Shown here: piece by piece, positions 7,768 through 15,118 of the stretch
Numbering within the stretch: the first letter of the stretch is position 1
Layout of the letters: every line of letters begins with the position of its first letter
Assembly: GCF_000240165.1 (NCBI RefSeq)
Contig: NC_017586.1
Coordinates: 1,798,001-1,862,000 of the forward strand
DNA: 64,000 nt
Direction of reading: 5' to 3'
DNA from: Streptantibioticus cattleyicolor NRRL 8057 = DSM 46488
GTDB lineage: Bacteria; Actinomycetota; Actinomycetes; Streptomycetales; Streptomycetaceae
Notes under the pieces: model-generated
Seen by the model: the letters and a program-made list of their open reading frames with translations, nothing else
Told to the model about the DNA's origin: nothing
The model's database searches: none
Translations under genes and position numbers: made by a program

Positions 7768-9912
7768 TCACACCTCGCCACGGGCGTACTGCTCGCAGCG
7801 TCGCCGCCACCAGGCCCTCGCAGCCTCCGTGTCCGCCTCCTCAGCTATGTAGAGGAAGTTCTCCGGCACCTGGCGGAGCGGCCGGCTCGACTTCCCGGCC
7901 TTCGTCGGCAACTCGGGCTCGTCGTCCTGGTCCTCGTCGGCAACCAGCTCGGCCTCCACCTCCTGTGCCACCTCCCAGTTGCCCGGCAAGGCAGCCCAGT
8001 GGATCCGGGTGGACAGCTTGGCGTTCAGCAGCACCTCACCGGTCTCCAGGTCGGCCAGCTCGTACACGCTGTCCCCGGTGTAGGTGACCTCGACCCGACG
8101 CCAAGGCCCCGGTGCCTTGCCCTTCCTCCCCGCCTTGCCGCCGAACCACATCCGGTGAAGGCGCGGCTGGTACCGGGTCGGCAGTCCGCCGACTTCGCGT
8201 AGCGGTCCGGTGTACCACTTCATCGGGGCCGCCGTCGGCATGGTCTCCGGTGTCTCGTCCAGTGGTTCGGGGTCGCCTCCGTAGATGCTGGCGAGCTGCT
8301 GGAGCTGATCCCCGATGCCCCCGTTCAACGGTGCCTCCGCCTGGGGCCAGACCGACCGGGCCAGCTCAACGTACGCGCTCCCGCCCAGCACCGTGACACG
8401 TGCGTCGGTGAGTCCCATGCTCGCGGCCTGGTCCCGCAGGGCGTCCGGCTGCATCGCGCCTGGTTCTCCGGCCCTCACGTCGTACGTCTCGATCTCCTGA
8501 TCAAGAGGCAGCAACCCGTACCGGGCACTGAGTATCAGGACGGTCCCTCCGTCCTTCGTCAGGGCCTCGGCTGCGCGTCGGCACGCCCGGTGGTAACTCC
8601 CGACGTACATGTCACCGGCTGCTGCCCGGTCCAGCGCCGCCTTGGCCCCTCCGCAGGCCACGAGTACAACCCGCTCCGGCTCCGTGGGTGACTGCTGCTC
8701 TTGGTCCTGGTGCTCGTCGCCAGCCGCAAGGTAGGCGTCGACCAGCTTCGAAGTGCGCTCGTGGTCGGGGGTGTACCGCTGGACGAACGTGGTTGCCGCA
8801 CGCTTCACCGCAGGGTGATCGTGGCCCTCGAAGTGCCGGGCGCGATCCAGCAGCCAGCGCAGCCCATCGACGGTCACACGCCCCTTCGCTCCGGCCTCCG
8901 TCCAGCTCATCGCGGTCAACTCTGCAAGCAGGTCGTCGCGTCCGCGAAGCTGCCCATGGCTGAAGGACCGACGCATCAACTCTGACAGAGACTTGGGCAA
9001 CTTGACCTCGTGCCGGATCTCCCTCGGGTCGTCCGGTACGTAGTCCATCTCGTGCCGAGACAGCAGCGACTTCGCGGCCCGCATCTCGTTGCCGTTCTTG
9101 CTGTTCAGCCATCCACGAGCAACCGTGAGCGCCGCCCCGAGAGCAGCGTTCGTCAGCTGTACGGTTCCGCCCTCGTTGGGGCTGCGCCCGGCCTCGCGCA
9201 TCGCCTCGACAGCTCGGGAGCACGCTTCCGTCAACTCCCGCTCGCCCTTCGTGGCCCCGTTCAGCCGCGCCGCGTGCTTGCGAAGCTGCGCGGGCATGTC
9301 CACACTGATCATTTCCTTCTTCTCCCTCTTCTCCAGGTCAGCGGCGGGGCTCCACCCGGTCCACATCCGGTAGTGCGTGAGCGCCACGGCATAGTCCGCA
9401 CCTTCGATCACCCGCGTGGACAGTTCGCTGTGTTGCTTGAGCCACCTCATCGCCTGGTCGCGGTAGGTGGGCAGGTCGCTCATGTCGAACGATTCGCCTG
9501 CCGATGACCACATGCCGACTTCTCGCGCCAGCTCTGCCATAACGGCTCGTGTGGCGGCGGACTCGCGGACTTCGGTCATGATTGATCCCTCTGGTAGTTC
9601 GTCGTGGCTGTCCACCAGCACCCGAAGGCCGGGCGCGTCGACCAGCTCCCGGCACGCGGCACAGTCGCAGTCGTGCTGGCACAGGCGACAGGTCAGCTCG
9701 TCACACAGCCGCTCCGGCCCGTGCCCGTCGCCACGGTGGTAATAGAGGGGGTGCACCACGTGCTCCCGCATGTACGGGTGTCCGTGCGCAACCGGCTCTT
9801 CCGGGCATGGCCACTGGGCTTGAGCTGCGTTCTCCTTGCTGAGGAAGGCGGCCCGACAGCGGACGCACTGAAACCGTCCCTCGGGCCGCCACCTCACCTC
9901 GTGCCTTGTCAC
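7768..9912 (-). CDS. zinc-ribbon / DUF6884-type phage protein
   Basis: A 714-residue protein whose GTG start overlaps the upstream stop (GTGA at 9909-9912). Residues 16-90 are Cys-rich (C-x2-C at 16-19; CRLCQHDCDCAAC at 75-87) and look zinc binding. Residues about 110-400 are helical and unrecognised. Residues about 414-540 (VVLVACGGAKAALDRA ... MYVGSYHRACRRAA ... ILSARYGLLPLDQEIETYDVR) match the layout of DUF6884 (conserved small-residue/Lys loop, LY-x-GS, ILSA-x-GLL and YD). The usual 'CS' of the first loop is replaced by 'CG'. The C-terminus is variable. An internal ATG at 9579 with AGAGGGA upstream could give a shorter product lacking the zinc region. A nucleic-acid role is inference only. 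Confidence 0.65.
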   Translation of the reverse strand: MTRHEVRWRPEGRFQCVRCRAAFLSKENAAQAQWPCPEEPVAHGHPYMREHVVHPLYYHRGDGHGPERLCDELTCRLCQHDCDCAACRELVDAPGLRVLVDSHDELPEGSIMTEVRESAATRAVMAELAREVGMWSSAGESFDMSDLPTYRDQAMRWLKQHSELSTRVIEGADYAVALTHYRMWTGWSPAADLEKREKKEMISVDMPAQLRKHAARLNGATKGERELTEACSRAVEAMREAGRSPNEGGTVQLTNAALGAALTVARGWLNSKNGNEMRAAKSLLSRHEMDYVPDDPREIRHEVKLPKSLSELMRRSFSHGQLRGRDDLLAELTAMSWTEAGAKGRVTVDGLRWLLDRARHFEGHDHPAVKRAATTFVQRYTPDHERTSKLVDAYLAAGDEHQDQEQQSPTEPERVVLVACGGAKAALDRAAAGDMYVGSYHRACRRAAEALTKDGGTVLILSARYGLLPLDQEIETYDVRAGEPGAMQPDALRDQAASMGLTDARVTVLGGSAYVELARSVWPQAEAPLNGGIGDQLQQLASIYGGDPEPLDETPETMPTAAPMKWYTGPLREVGGLPTRYQPRLHRMWFGGKAGRKGKAPGPWRRVEVTYTGDSVYELADLETGEVLLNAKLSTRIHWAALPGNWEVAQEVEAELVADEDQDDEPELPTKAGKSSRPLRQVPENFLYIAEEADTEAARAWWRRRCEQYARGEV

Positions 9913-11432
9913 AGCAGAGCGGCAATCGGGTTCACATCAGCCGGTGCGGGCGCCGGAGCAGGCTTCGGCTTGGCCACTGCCTTCTTCGTGACTGCCTTCT
10001 TGGGCCCCGTCGGCTTTGCCTTCTTCTTGGTCTTCTTCGGAAGGGGCTTCACCGGCTTCGCCTTCACCGGCTGCTGCGGCTCGTCCTGGTGGACGGGATC
10101 CAGCGTCCTGGCCGGGCGGACAACGCGCAGGGTCGGCCGCGTCGCCTTCCGCTCAGGCTTCTCGGCAGCCGACGGCACCACGGTCTCCGGCTCCGTGGGC
10201 GACTCCTCGGTCTGATCCCCCGCGGCCGGCTCGACGAGCCGGTACATGATCGGCTTGGCACCCCGCCCGACCGTCTGCGCCTTGTAGACCTCCACGTCCT
10301 CCATGCCCTCGACGGCTTCCTTGACCGCTGCCGCGTTAGCGCGCGTTCCGAGGGCCCGCAGCAGAAGCGTGCTGGTCGCCTCCCCGCCGTAGCGGGCGAG
10401 TGCATCCCTGATCAGATCCTCGATCGTCTTCAGGGGCCGGGAACCCGACTCCGCGGCTTCCTTCACCAGCTTCTCGACGGACGCCATGCTGTACTGCACG
10501 AATGCCCAGGCCGCATCGACGGCCTTTCTCGGGATCTTCGTCCGCTTCTCCGTCGCGGCCAGCACAGCAGCGATGCGGTGGACCTGCTCGGCAGCGCGCT
10601 CCATGTAGCTCGCCAGCAGCTCCGGCAGCTCGACCATGCGATCCTCGATCTCCGCCCGGATCACGTCGTATCGTTTCCCGGCTGGCGTGTCGAAGACCAT
10701 CACCCGCTCGGTAGCCGTGGCCCACTGGAAGGCGTTCGCCAGCGGCTTGGCGTCGCCGAACTTCCACCGGTTGTTGTGCGGCAGCATCTTGGACCGCTCC
10801 ACCAGCACCGGGAGCAGCCGGTTGTAACTCCCGCCGAGCGCATCGGACTTGGACACGTACGCGGCCCACTCGCCGGGCGTGATGTGCGCGTGGAATCCCA
10901 ACAGCGGACGGGGAACGATCTGCAATTCCTTCTTCGTCCTGTTGGAGATCGTCTTGCCGTCCCACGCCGACCGGAAAAGGGTGGAGAACTTGGTATCGCG
11001 CTTCTGCATCCGCAGAACGCTCGCCCACTCCTCCTCGACAATGCAGGCCCGCCCGTCCGGGCCGCCACGGCTGCCGGAGGTCTCCAGCTCCAGGCGGTAG
11101 AGCATCTGCACCAGGGACGCCCCCGAGGCGATCCCGTCCTCAAGCCGCACATCGAGGTAGCCACCGATGACCGGTCTCAGCATGCTCTTGGCCGTTCCAA
11201 GGGCATAGCCCTTGCGCCCGATGGCACTCCGGCCAGCAAGCACGGTCCACACCACCACGGGGCGCCCGTTCTCCAGCCTCACCGTTCGGGATATCGCGGA
11301 CGAGTAGAGAGACAAGGCAGCCGCCCACACTCCGATGGGGTCGGCCTCACTCGTCGGCATCGCCCTTTCCACAGCTTCGCCCATCGGCCCGTACTTCATC
11401 GCCGCGAACGGGCTCGTAGCATCGGTGCTCAT
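9909..11432 (-). CDS. DUF3987-like P-loop phage replication protein
   Basis: A 507-residue protein starting at ATG 11432 behind AAAGGA. Residues 67-76 (GRSAIGRKGY) form the P-loop-like 'G-x-[ST]-x-x-GRKG' motif typical of DUF3987 proteins in actinophages and integrative elements, which are ATPase/helicase-like replication factors. The central part (about 120-400) is helical and typical of that family. From about residue 420 the protein becomes a Lys/Pro/Ala-rich tail (KPVKPLPKKTKKKAKPTGPKK), resembling histone-H1-type DNA-binding tails. The tail may hold the protein on DNA. The stop overlaps the GTG of the next gene, so the two are translationally coupled. A replication role is family-based inference. 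Confidence 0.7.
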   Translation of the reverse strand: MSTDATSPFAAMKYGPMGEAVERAMPTSEADPIGVWAAALSLYSSAISRTVRLENGRPVVVWTVLAGRSAIGRKGYALGTAKSMLRPVIGGYLDVRLEDGIASGASLVQMLYRLELETSGSRGGPDGRACIVEEEWASVLRMQKRDTKFSTLFRSAWDGKTISNRTKKELQIVPRPLLGFHAHITPGEWAAYVSKSDALGGSYNRLLPVLVERSKMLPHNNRWKFGDAKPLANAFQWATATERVMVFDTPAGKRYDVIRAEIEDRMVELPELLASYMERAAEQVHRIAAVLAATEKRTKIPRKAVDAAWAFVQYSMASVEKLVKEAAESGSRPLKTIEDLIRDALARYGGEATSTLLLRALGTRANAAAVKEAVEGMEDVEVYKAQTVGRGAKPIMYRLVEPAAGDQTEESPTEPETVVPSAAEKPERKATRPTLRVVRPARTLDPVHQDEPQQPVKAKPVKPLPKKTKKKAKPTGPKKAVTKKAVAKPKPAPAPAPADVNPIAALL

Positions 11433-11449
11433 GAATTAATTCCTTTCTG

Positions 11450-12067
11450 TCAGGCAGCGGCCTGAGCGGGCTTCAGTGCATCGGCGAACCAGGCACGGAA
11501 CCGCTCTCCGTGTTCGCCGCACAGGTCATATTCGTCGTCCCCGATGGTGAGCTTCACAGAGCCTTCGCGCTCGATTTGCTTGGTCGCGCAGGCGTCACAC
11601 ACCACGCTGCTGATAACCCGGCTTGCCATGTCGTCTCCTCTCGTCACCATCACGATGTCGCGCGGTGCGATCTCTTCATGCATTTCAAGCAGATGCTCGG
11701 GGATAACCGGGTAGGTGAACGTCACCTTCGGGAAGGGGCGCCGGGCATCCCTGAAGTCACACGTCGGTTTACTGAACTTCCGCTTCTCCACCATCAAGGC
11801 TTCTGCCTCGTAGACCTTCGACGCCTCTTCGAGATTTCCCGTTCTCGGGTGAGACCGAAGTCCGCGTGCCTTGGTCCCCAGCAACCGAAGTTGCGCTGCC
11901 TTCTTGCGCTTCCCGACAGCGTGCAGTTCTTCAAGCTTGGCCTTCACCCGGTTGAAGTGAGCGGCCTCAAGCTGCTTGTCCGTCCGGATCGTGCCGTCCT
12001 TCTCGGTCCGCACAATCACTGCGCGGCCGTACACCGAAACTTGCGTCTCTCGGTAATCTGCTGGCAC
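11450..12067 (-). CDS. early phage protein with C-terminal Lsr2-dimerisation-like domain
   Basis: A 205-residue protein; GTG 12067 is chosen because AGGAGG ends 5 nt upstream, whereas an ATG at 12097 lies before that site. The N-terminal two thirds are basic and helical with no recognised family. The last 45 residues (VCDACATKQIEREGSVKLTIGDDEYDLCGEHGERF ...) combine a C-x2-C with the strand-strand-helix pattern 'V-x-F-x-x-D-x-x-EYEIDL-C-x-x-H' of the Lsr2 N-terminal dimerisation domain. It has no Lsr2 DNA-binding half. It could bind host Lsr2 or the prophage Lsr2 at 20,486; this is inference. Confidence 0.6.
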   Translation of the reverse strand: MPADYRETQVSVYGRAVIVRTEKDGTIRTDKQLEAAHFNRVKAKLEELHAVGKRKKAAQLRLLGTKARGLRSHPRTGNLEEASKVYEAEALMVEKRKFSKPTCDFRDARRPFPKVTFTYPVIPEHLLEMHEEIAPRDIVMVTRGDDMASRVISSVVCDACATKQIEREGSVKLTIGDDEYDLCGEHGERFRAWFADALKPAQAAA

Positions 12068-12096
12068 TCCGCCCTCCTCTGAAGTCGCCCATGGCA

Positions 12097-12126
12097 AAGG
12101 CCGGGCCCCGACAGGGACCCGGCCTT
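12097..12126 (-). terminator. early-region terminator, family copy
   Basis: The stem AAGGCCGGG / CCCGGCCTT (with an imperfect inner part) is flanked by CCCATGGC on one side and CACCAAAGGTGCTC on the other. The same flanks recur around other early hairpins. It closes the block 13569-12147. Confidence 0.7.
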
Positions 12127-12146
12127 CACCAAAGGTGCTCAGACGG

Positions 12147-12386
12147 TTAGGCGGCCGTCACCGCCGGCTCGTCCGGCGCGCTCTCCTGCCACGCTGCTGC
12201 CGCGACCGACACCAGCTCCGCAGCCGCCCTGCACGGGCAGGGGTAGACGCGCGCCAGGTACCCGCACTCCTCGAACAGTTCTCGCAGGGCGACCAGCCGC
12301 TCCCGCGCCGTTGGCAATTCCCGGCCCCGCACGGCCTGTTCCTGCACGTCCTTCACGTCGTCCGCCCACCGCTTCGTGTAACTCAT
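12147..12386 (-). CDS. small unknown early phage protein
   Basis: A 79-residue protein. ATG 12386 is chosen because GAGGAGGGGG lies just upstream and the start overlaps the preceding stop by 4 nt (ATGA). The sequence is mostly helical (MSYTKRWADDVKDVQEQA ... ARERLVALRELFEECGYLARVYPCPCRAAAELVSVAAAAW) with a CPC motif near residue 50. No family is recognised. It is the last gene of a chain of six overlapping genes. Confidence 0.55.
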   Translation of the reverse strand: MSYTKRWADDVKDVQEQAVRGRELPTARERLVALRELFEECGYLARVYPCPCRAAAELVSVAAAAWQESAPDEPAVTAA

Positions 12387-12796
12387 GAGCTGTCCCCCTC
12401 CTCGATGCCGTGCGCCTGGTTGTATGCCTCGACCACGCGCCGCGGAATGCAGCCCCGTGTGCCGACGAAGTAACCGTTCTCCGGCCCCCACCGCCGCATG
12501 TCCCGCATACGGCGTGCCTGCTCCGCAGCCCGTTCACGGGCCGCTGCTGCTTCCGCCCACATCTGAGCTAGCCGGGTCCGCTCAGCAGCGCCACGCTTCT
12601 CCCGCTCCAGTTCCCTGGCGCGGTCCTTCCGGTACAGCGCAAGCACCTTCGGATGAATCTCCCGCTTCTGGAATTCCGTGTCCCACGGCCCGGTTGTGAA
12701 CCAGCGCTGCCGGAGGCACCAGGCAGCCACGTCTTCCGGGTCGTAGTCCTCGGGAACCTCTCCGGGCGTCCGCGCCGGCTCGTCGACGCCGCTCAC
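12383..12796 (-). CDS. early phage protein with C-terminal Lsr2-type DNA-binding domain
   Basis: A 137-residue protein starting at GTG 12796, whose start overlaps the stop of a 13-codon ORF. Residues about 102-131 (RRWGPENGYFVGTRGCIPRRVVEAYNQAHG) match the DNA-binding half of Lsr2 (pattern WA-x-x-NGY-x-V-x-x-RGRIP-x-x-V-x-x-AY-x-x-A), with Arg-Gly-Cys in place of the Arg-Gly-Arg AT-hook-like core. The N-terminal dimerisation domain of Lsr2 is absent; instead there is a long charged helix (about 55-100). The protein may bind AT-rich DNA or compete with host Lsr2. The helical part could dimerise. Function is inference from the domain. Confidence 0.65.
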   Translation of the reverse strand: MSGVDEPARTPGEVPEDYDPEDVAAWCLRQRWFTTGPWDTEFQKREIHPKVLALYRKDRARELEREKRGAAERTRLAQMWAEAAAARERAAEQARRMRDMRRWGPENGYFVGTRGCIPRRVVEAYNQAHGIEEGDSS

Positions 12797-12834
12797 TGGA
12801 CCACTCGCAAGCGGTAGGTGTGGTCCGAGCCCAT
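12793..12834 (-). CDS. 13-codon coupled micro-ORF
   Basis: ATG 12834 overlaps the stop of the preceding gene (ATGA), and its own TGA (12795-12793) overlaps the GTG of the next gene (GTGA). The product would be MGSDHTYRLRVVQ. It resembles the C-terminal segment of the 78-residue protein two genes upstream (DSHHTYRVRQIKE), and the DNA shares the stretch CGGTAGGTGTGGT with that gene (plus strand). It may be a remnant of a duplicated gene kept as a translational bridge, or a leader peptide for the Lsr2-like gene. Confidence 0.4.
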   Translation of the reverse strand: MGSDHTYRLRVVQ

Positions 12835-13079
12835 CACCGGCCGCCCATCGTGAGCCGGACGGCGACCTCGCACTGCTGAGCTGTACTCATGGCAAGCCAG
12901 CGCGCCCGGTTCCTCTCGCTCAGGGCGTCGTGCAGGGTGACACACGCCGCTGCTGTCCAGGCGTCAACGAGCAGCCCGTCAACGGTGTCGGCGGCGTGCA
13001 GCTCGGCTATCCGGCGGTACTCGCCGATCCGGCCTTCGGCCTTCCACCGTTCCTCGACGTACCTCTTCATGCCGCTCAT
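12834..13079 (-). CDS. small unknown early phage protein
   Basis: An 81-residue protein starting at ATG 13079, overlapping the preceding stop by 4 nt; a second ATG three codons later is possible. It is helical throughout, with KRYVEERWKAEGRIGEYRRIAELHAADTVDGLLVDAW and a second helix pair near the C-terminus. No family is recognised. The 4-nt overlaps on both sides place it in the six-gene coupled block 13569-12147. Confidence 0.55.
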   Translation of the reverse strand: MSGMKRYVEERWKAEGRIGEYRRIAELHAADTVDGLLVDAWTAAACVTLHDALSERNRARWLAMSTAQQCEVAVRLTMGGR

Positions 13080-13336
13080 CGGTCCTCCACGCTGATCCGG
13101 ACCGGCCAAGCGTCGGCCACCATGACGCTGGACTCGCCCAAACGCTCCCACTGCGGGGCGGTGCGCCATCCGTTGGTGGGGTGTTCCCAGCTCCACAGGA
13201 TGAGCGTCTGGATTGCGTGGGTCAGGTCATGGCGTCGGCGCCATGTGTACATCGGACCGGGGCCGTTGGAGCTGTAGATGTCGAGCTGCCCCGCCTCCTC
13301 GTCAAAGGTGGCGATCCATCGGGTTGAGGTGGTCAC
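13076..13336 (-). CDS. small unknown early phage protein
   Basis: An 86-residue protein whose GTG 13336 overlaps the previous stop (GTGA). The first 30 residues look like a beta hairpin (TRWIATFDEEAGQLDIYSS), followed by a helix (RRHDLTHAIQTLILWSW) and a C-terminal strand region. Trp content is high (six residues). No catalytic motif or family is recognised. Confidence 0.55.
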   Translation of the reverse strand: MTTSTRWIATFDEEAGQLDIYSSNGPGPMYTWRRRHDLTHAIQTLILWSWEHPTNGWRTAPQWERLGESSVMVADAWPVRISVEDR

Positions 13337-13569
13337 TTGTTGTTGCCTTCCTTGATCTGTCGCACGCGGTAGGTGTGGTGCGAATCCTTGAACTCGTCGT
13401 TGCCGTGGCCGTCGCAGTACGCCTTACTCAGCCAGCGCCGAATGCCGTACCGCTCCATATCGATCCACCGCGTAGCCGCTTTCCCGCAGTTCCATGTCCA
13501 GCACCCAGTGCGCCCGTCATCGAGCCTCTGGAAGTGCTGCACTTCGCTCTTGGTTGAGCCCTTGCCCAT
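13333..13569 (-). CDS. small Cys/His-containing early phage protein
   Basis: A 78-residue protein starting at ATG 13569 behind AGGAGG (spacing 7), the first gene of a coupled block. Residues 22-64 contain three Cys and several His (CWTWNCGKAATRW ... YCDGHGNDEFKDSHHTYRV) compatible with a metal-binding fold, though no standard zinc-finger spacing is met. Its C-terminal segment is echoed by the micro-ORF at 12,793. Unknown function. Confidence 0.55.
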   Translation of the reverse strand: MGKGSTKSEVQHFQRLDDGRTGCWTWNCGKAATRWIDMERYGIRRWLSKAYCDGHGNDEFKDSHHTYRVRQIKEGNNK

Positions 13570-13601
13570 GCCACCCCTCCTGGTCTAGTGGCCAAAGCAA
13601 A

Positions 13602-13621
13602 GGGCCGCCCGAAGGCGGCCC
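13602..13621 (-). terminator. early-region terminator, family copy
   Basis: A perfect 8-bp stem GGGCCGCC / GGCGGCCC with CGAA loop and the recurrent flanks GCAAA on one side and CACTCAAG on the other. It closes the block 15041-13640. TGGTCTAG lies just beyond it at 13581-13588. Confidence 0.75.
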
Positions 13622-13639
13622 CTCACTCAAGCGACTAGA

Positions 13640-14068
13640 TCAGTGCTTCGCGTCTTCCTGCGCTACGTCAAGGACGGGCCTGTAAAGGCGTGAATCAGGG
13701 TCTCGGCCGGTGACGTATGCGTTTCGCTCGTGATCCCGCCGGAACGCCGAGCGGCAGTCCTCACACATGAACTTTTTGCCGAACGGCGTTGTGGTGAGTG
13801 GGCCGCGCCGCTTCCGACACTCCTTGCACAGACCGCCGCCGCGGATGTGCTCGAACGTGATGTGTGCCTTCCAGCCCCGTTCGAGGGTGGCTCCCACGGG
13901 CACCGCCATCACGTACGCATGGCCGTGCTGAGCGGCTTCCTCGAAGGCACCGAACCATCTGTCATTCCAGTGGATCGCCGTGCGCTTCCAGATACCGCAC
14001 GAGCCGTCGTGCTCCGCCGGTTTGGTGTAACCGCAGTCACATACCCATACTTCATATCCCCAGGACAC
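13640..14068 (-). CDS. zinc-finger-like unknown early phage protein
   Basis: A 142-residue protein starting at GTG 14068 with GGAGG 7 nt upstream. It has two Cys clusters: CDCGYTKPAEHDGSC near the N-terminus, and C-K-E-C ... C-E-D-C (about residues 80-105), the latter resembling an HNH-type or ribosomal-protein-type zinc ribbon (LCKECRKRRGPLTTTPFGKKFMCEDC in two halves). No clear nuclease HNH core is visible. A nucleic-acid-binding role is plausible but unproven. Confidence 0.55.
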   Translation of the reverse strand: MSWGYEVWVCDCGYTKPAEHDGSCGIWKRTAIHWNDRWFGAFEEAAQHGHAYVMAVPVGATLERGWKAHITFEHIRGGGLCKECRKRRGPLTTTPFGKKFMCEDCRSAFRRDHERNAYVTGRDPDSRLYRPVLDVAQEDAKH

Positions 14069-14083
14069 TTACCTACCTCCACG

Positions 14084-14257
14084 TCAGTTCACGCCGAACT
14101 CGGCATTCTCTTCACAATCAGTGCAGCCGCATTCGTCGCGGCTCATGTCGCCGATCGAATGGACGTGGCACTCCGTGCAGATTGCGTCTTCTTGCACGCT
14201 GTCCACGTACTCGTAGCAGTGCCCGCACTGCTCTTGACCGGGGTAGATGATGGCCAT
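14084..14257 (-). CDS. 57-residue Cys-rich early phage protein
   Basis: Not a long ORF, but well supported: ATG 14257 overlaps the previous stop (ATGA) and GGGGAAG precedes it. The product MAIIYPGQEQCGHCYEYVD ... has C-x2-C at 11-14, C-x2-C-x-H at 27-32, and CGC-x2-C near residue 43. Eight Cys/His residues in 57 strongly suggest a double zinc-ribbon fold. It ends 15 nt before the next gene. Unknown function; small zinc-ribbon proteins of this type are common in actinophage early regions. Confidence 0.6.
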   Translation of the reverse strand: MAIIYPGQEQCGHCYEYVDSVQEDAICTECHVHSIGDMSRDECGCTDCEENAEFGVN

Positions 14258-14760
14258 CACTTCCCCTTTCGCATCGGACAGGACCGCTCATCGTGCCAGC
14301 CGAATAGCGCGGTTTCCGAGGGAATACCCTTGTCAACGCCAACCCGGCGGATACTCGCAACGCGGGCTTCAGAGTCGGCGGGGTAGTAGTCCGCGACCAT
14401 TTCCTCAATGAGGTACCTCGCTGGCGCCTCGGCATCGCCTTGGCTCATCCCGTCCGTGACAATGGTCCAGCCGGGATCGTCACCGAATCCCTCCAGTTCG
14501 AAACTGAAGGTGTACGGCTCACATCCCTTGTGGTGCTTCTCGCCGCACTCGTCGCCCTCTGCGTGCTCCGCCAGAATGCCCGCAGCGGAGTCTGCATAGC
14601 CGAATGCTTGCAACAGGCCGACCAGCGAATCGGCTTCGTCACAGTGCAGCGAAAACCCGGCAAGCTCCGTGTGCTTCCACACCTCCACGAATTCCACAGC
14701 CGCTCTCAGCTTGCGCAGGTCTTCCGTGTAAACCTTCTTAGCCTTGCGGGACATGCTCAC
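14257..14760 (-). CDS. unknown early phage protein
   Basis: A 167-residue protein starting at GTG 14760 (4-nt GTGA overlap) or ATG 14754. It has an N-terminal basic helix, an acidic middle part and the C-terminal segment CPMRKGK. CDEADSLVGLLQAFGYADSA suggests a helical pair. No motif or family is recognised. The stop overlaps the start of the Cys-rich gene. Confidence 0.55.
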   Translation of the reverse strand: MSMSRKAKKVYTEDLRKLRAAVEFVEVWKHTELAGFSLHCDEADSLVGLLQAFGYADSAAGILAEHAEGDECGEKHHKGCEPYTFSFELEGFGDDPGWTIVTDGMSQGDAEAPARYLIEEMVADYYPADSEARVASIRRVGVDKGIPSETALFGWHDERSCPMRKGK

Positions 14761-15041
14761 TTCCCTTCTTCCAAAAGCTTGCGGGCCTCGGACGCAAAGT
14801 TGACCAACATCTCCTGAGCGTCGAGCACATAAATCTCCTCTATGTGCTCGTAGTCGCCCATCTCTGCGTCAATGCAGGGCTGATCTCCGTCGACGGGGTC
14901 GTAAGACGGGATCTGCCGAAACCACGCCTGCCGTTCCTTCTCCCACTCCTCGTGAGCCTCGACGAGCTTTCTCATGAATTGTCGATCAGCCTCAGCGGTA
15001 GCCAACTTGCGCTTGATCCTCTTGGGGTACTTACGAGACAT
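14757..15041 (-). CDS. small unknown early phage protein
   Basis: A 94-residue protein starting at ATG 15041 (AAAGG upstream). It begins with a very basic segment (MSRKYPKRIKRKLATAEADRQFMRKLVEAHEEW) and ends acidic and helical. The N-terminal MSRK resembles the start of the next protein (SRKAKKVYTEDLRKLRAAVEF), a possible short shared nucleic-acid-binding or localisation segment. Unknown function. Confidence 0.5.
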   Translation of the reverse strand: MSRKYPKRIKRKLATAEADRQFMRKLVEAHEEWEKERQAWFRQIPSYDPVDGDQPCIDAEMGDYEHIEEIYVLDAQEMLVNFASEARKLLEEGK

Positions 15042-15073
15042 GTCTTGCCTTTCTGTCGGTTGCCCGTGGCGAA

Positions 15074-15093
15074 CGGCCGGAGTTTCCCGGCCG
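15074..15093 (-). terminator. early-region terminator, family copy
   Basis: A 7-bp stem CGGCCGG / CCGGCCG with a 6-nt loop lies downstream of the gene ending at 15119. Flanks CCCGTGGC and CACCAAA match the other early hairpins. Confidence 0.65.
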
Positions 15094-15118
15094 CCACCAA
15101 ACAGGAACCGCCTAGAGG

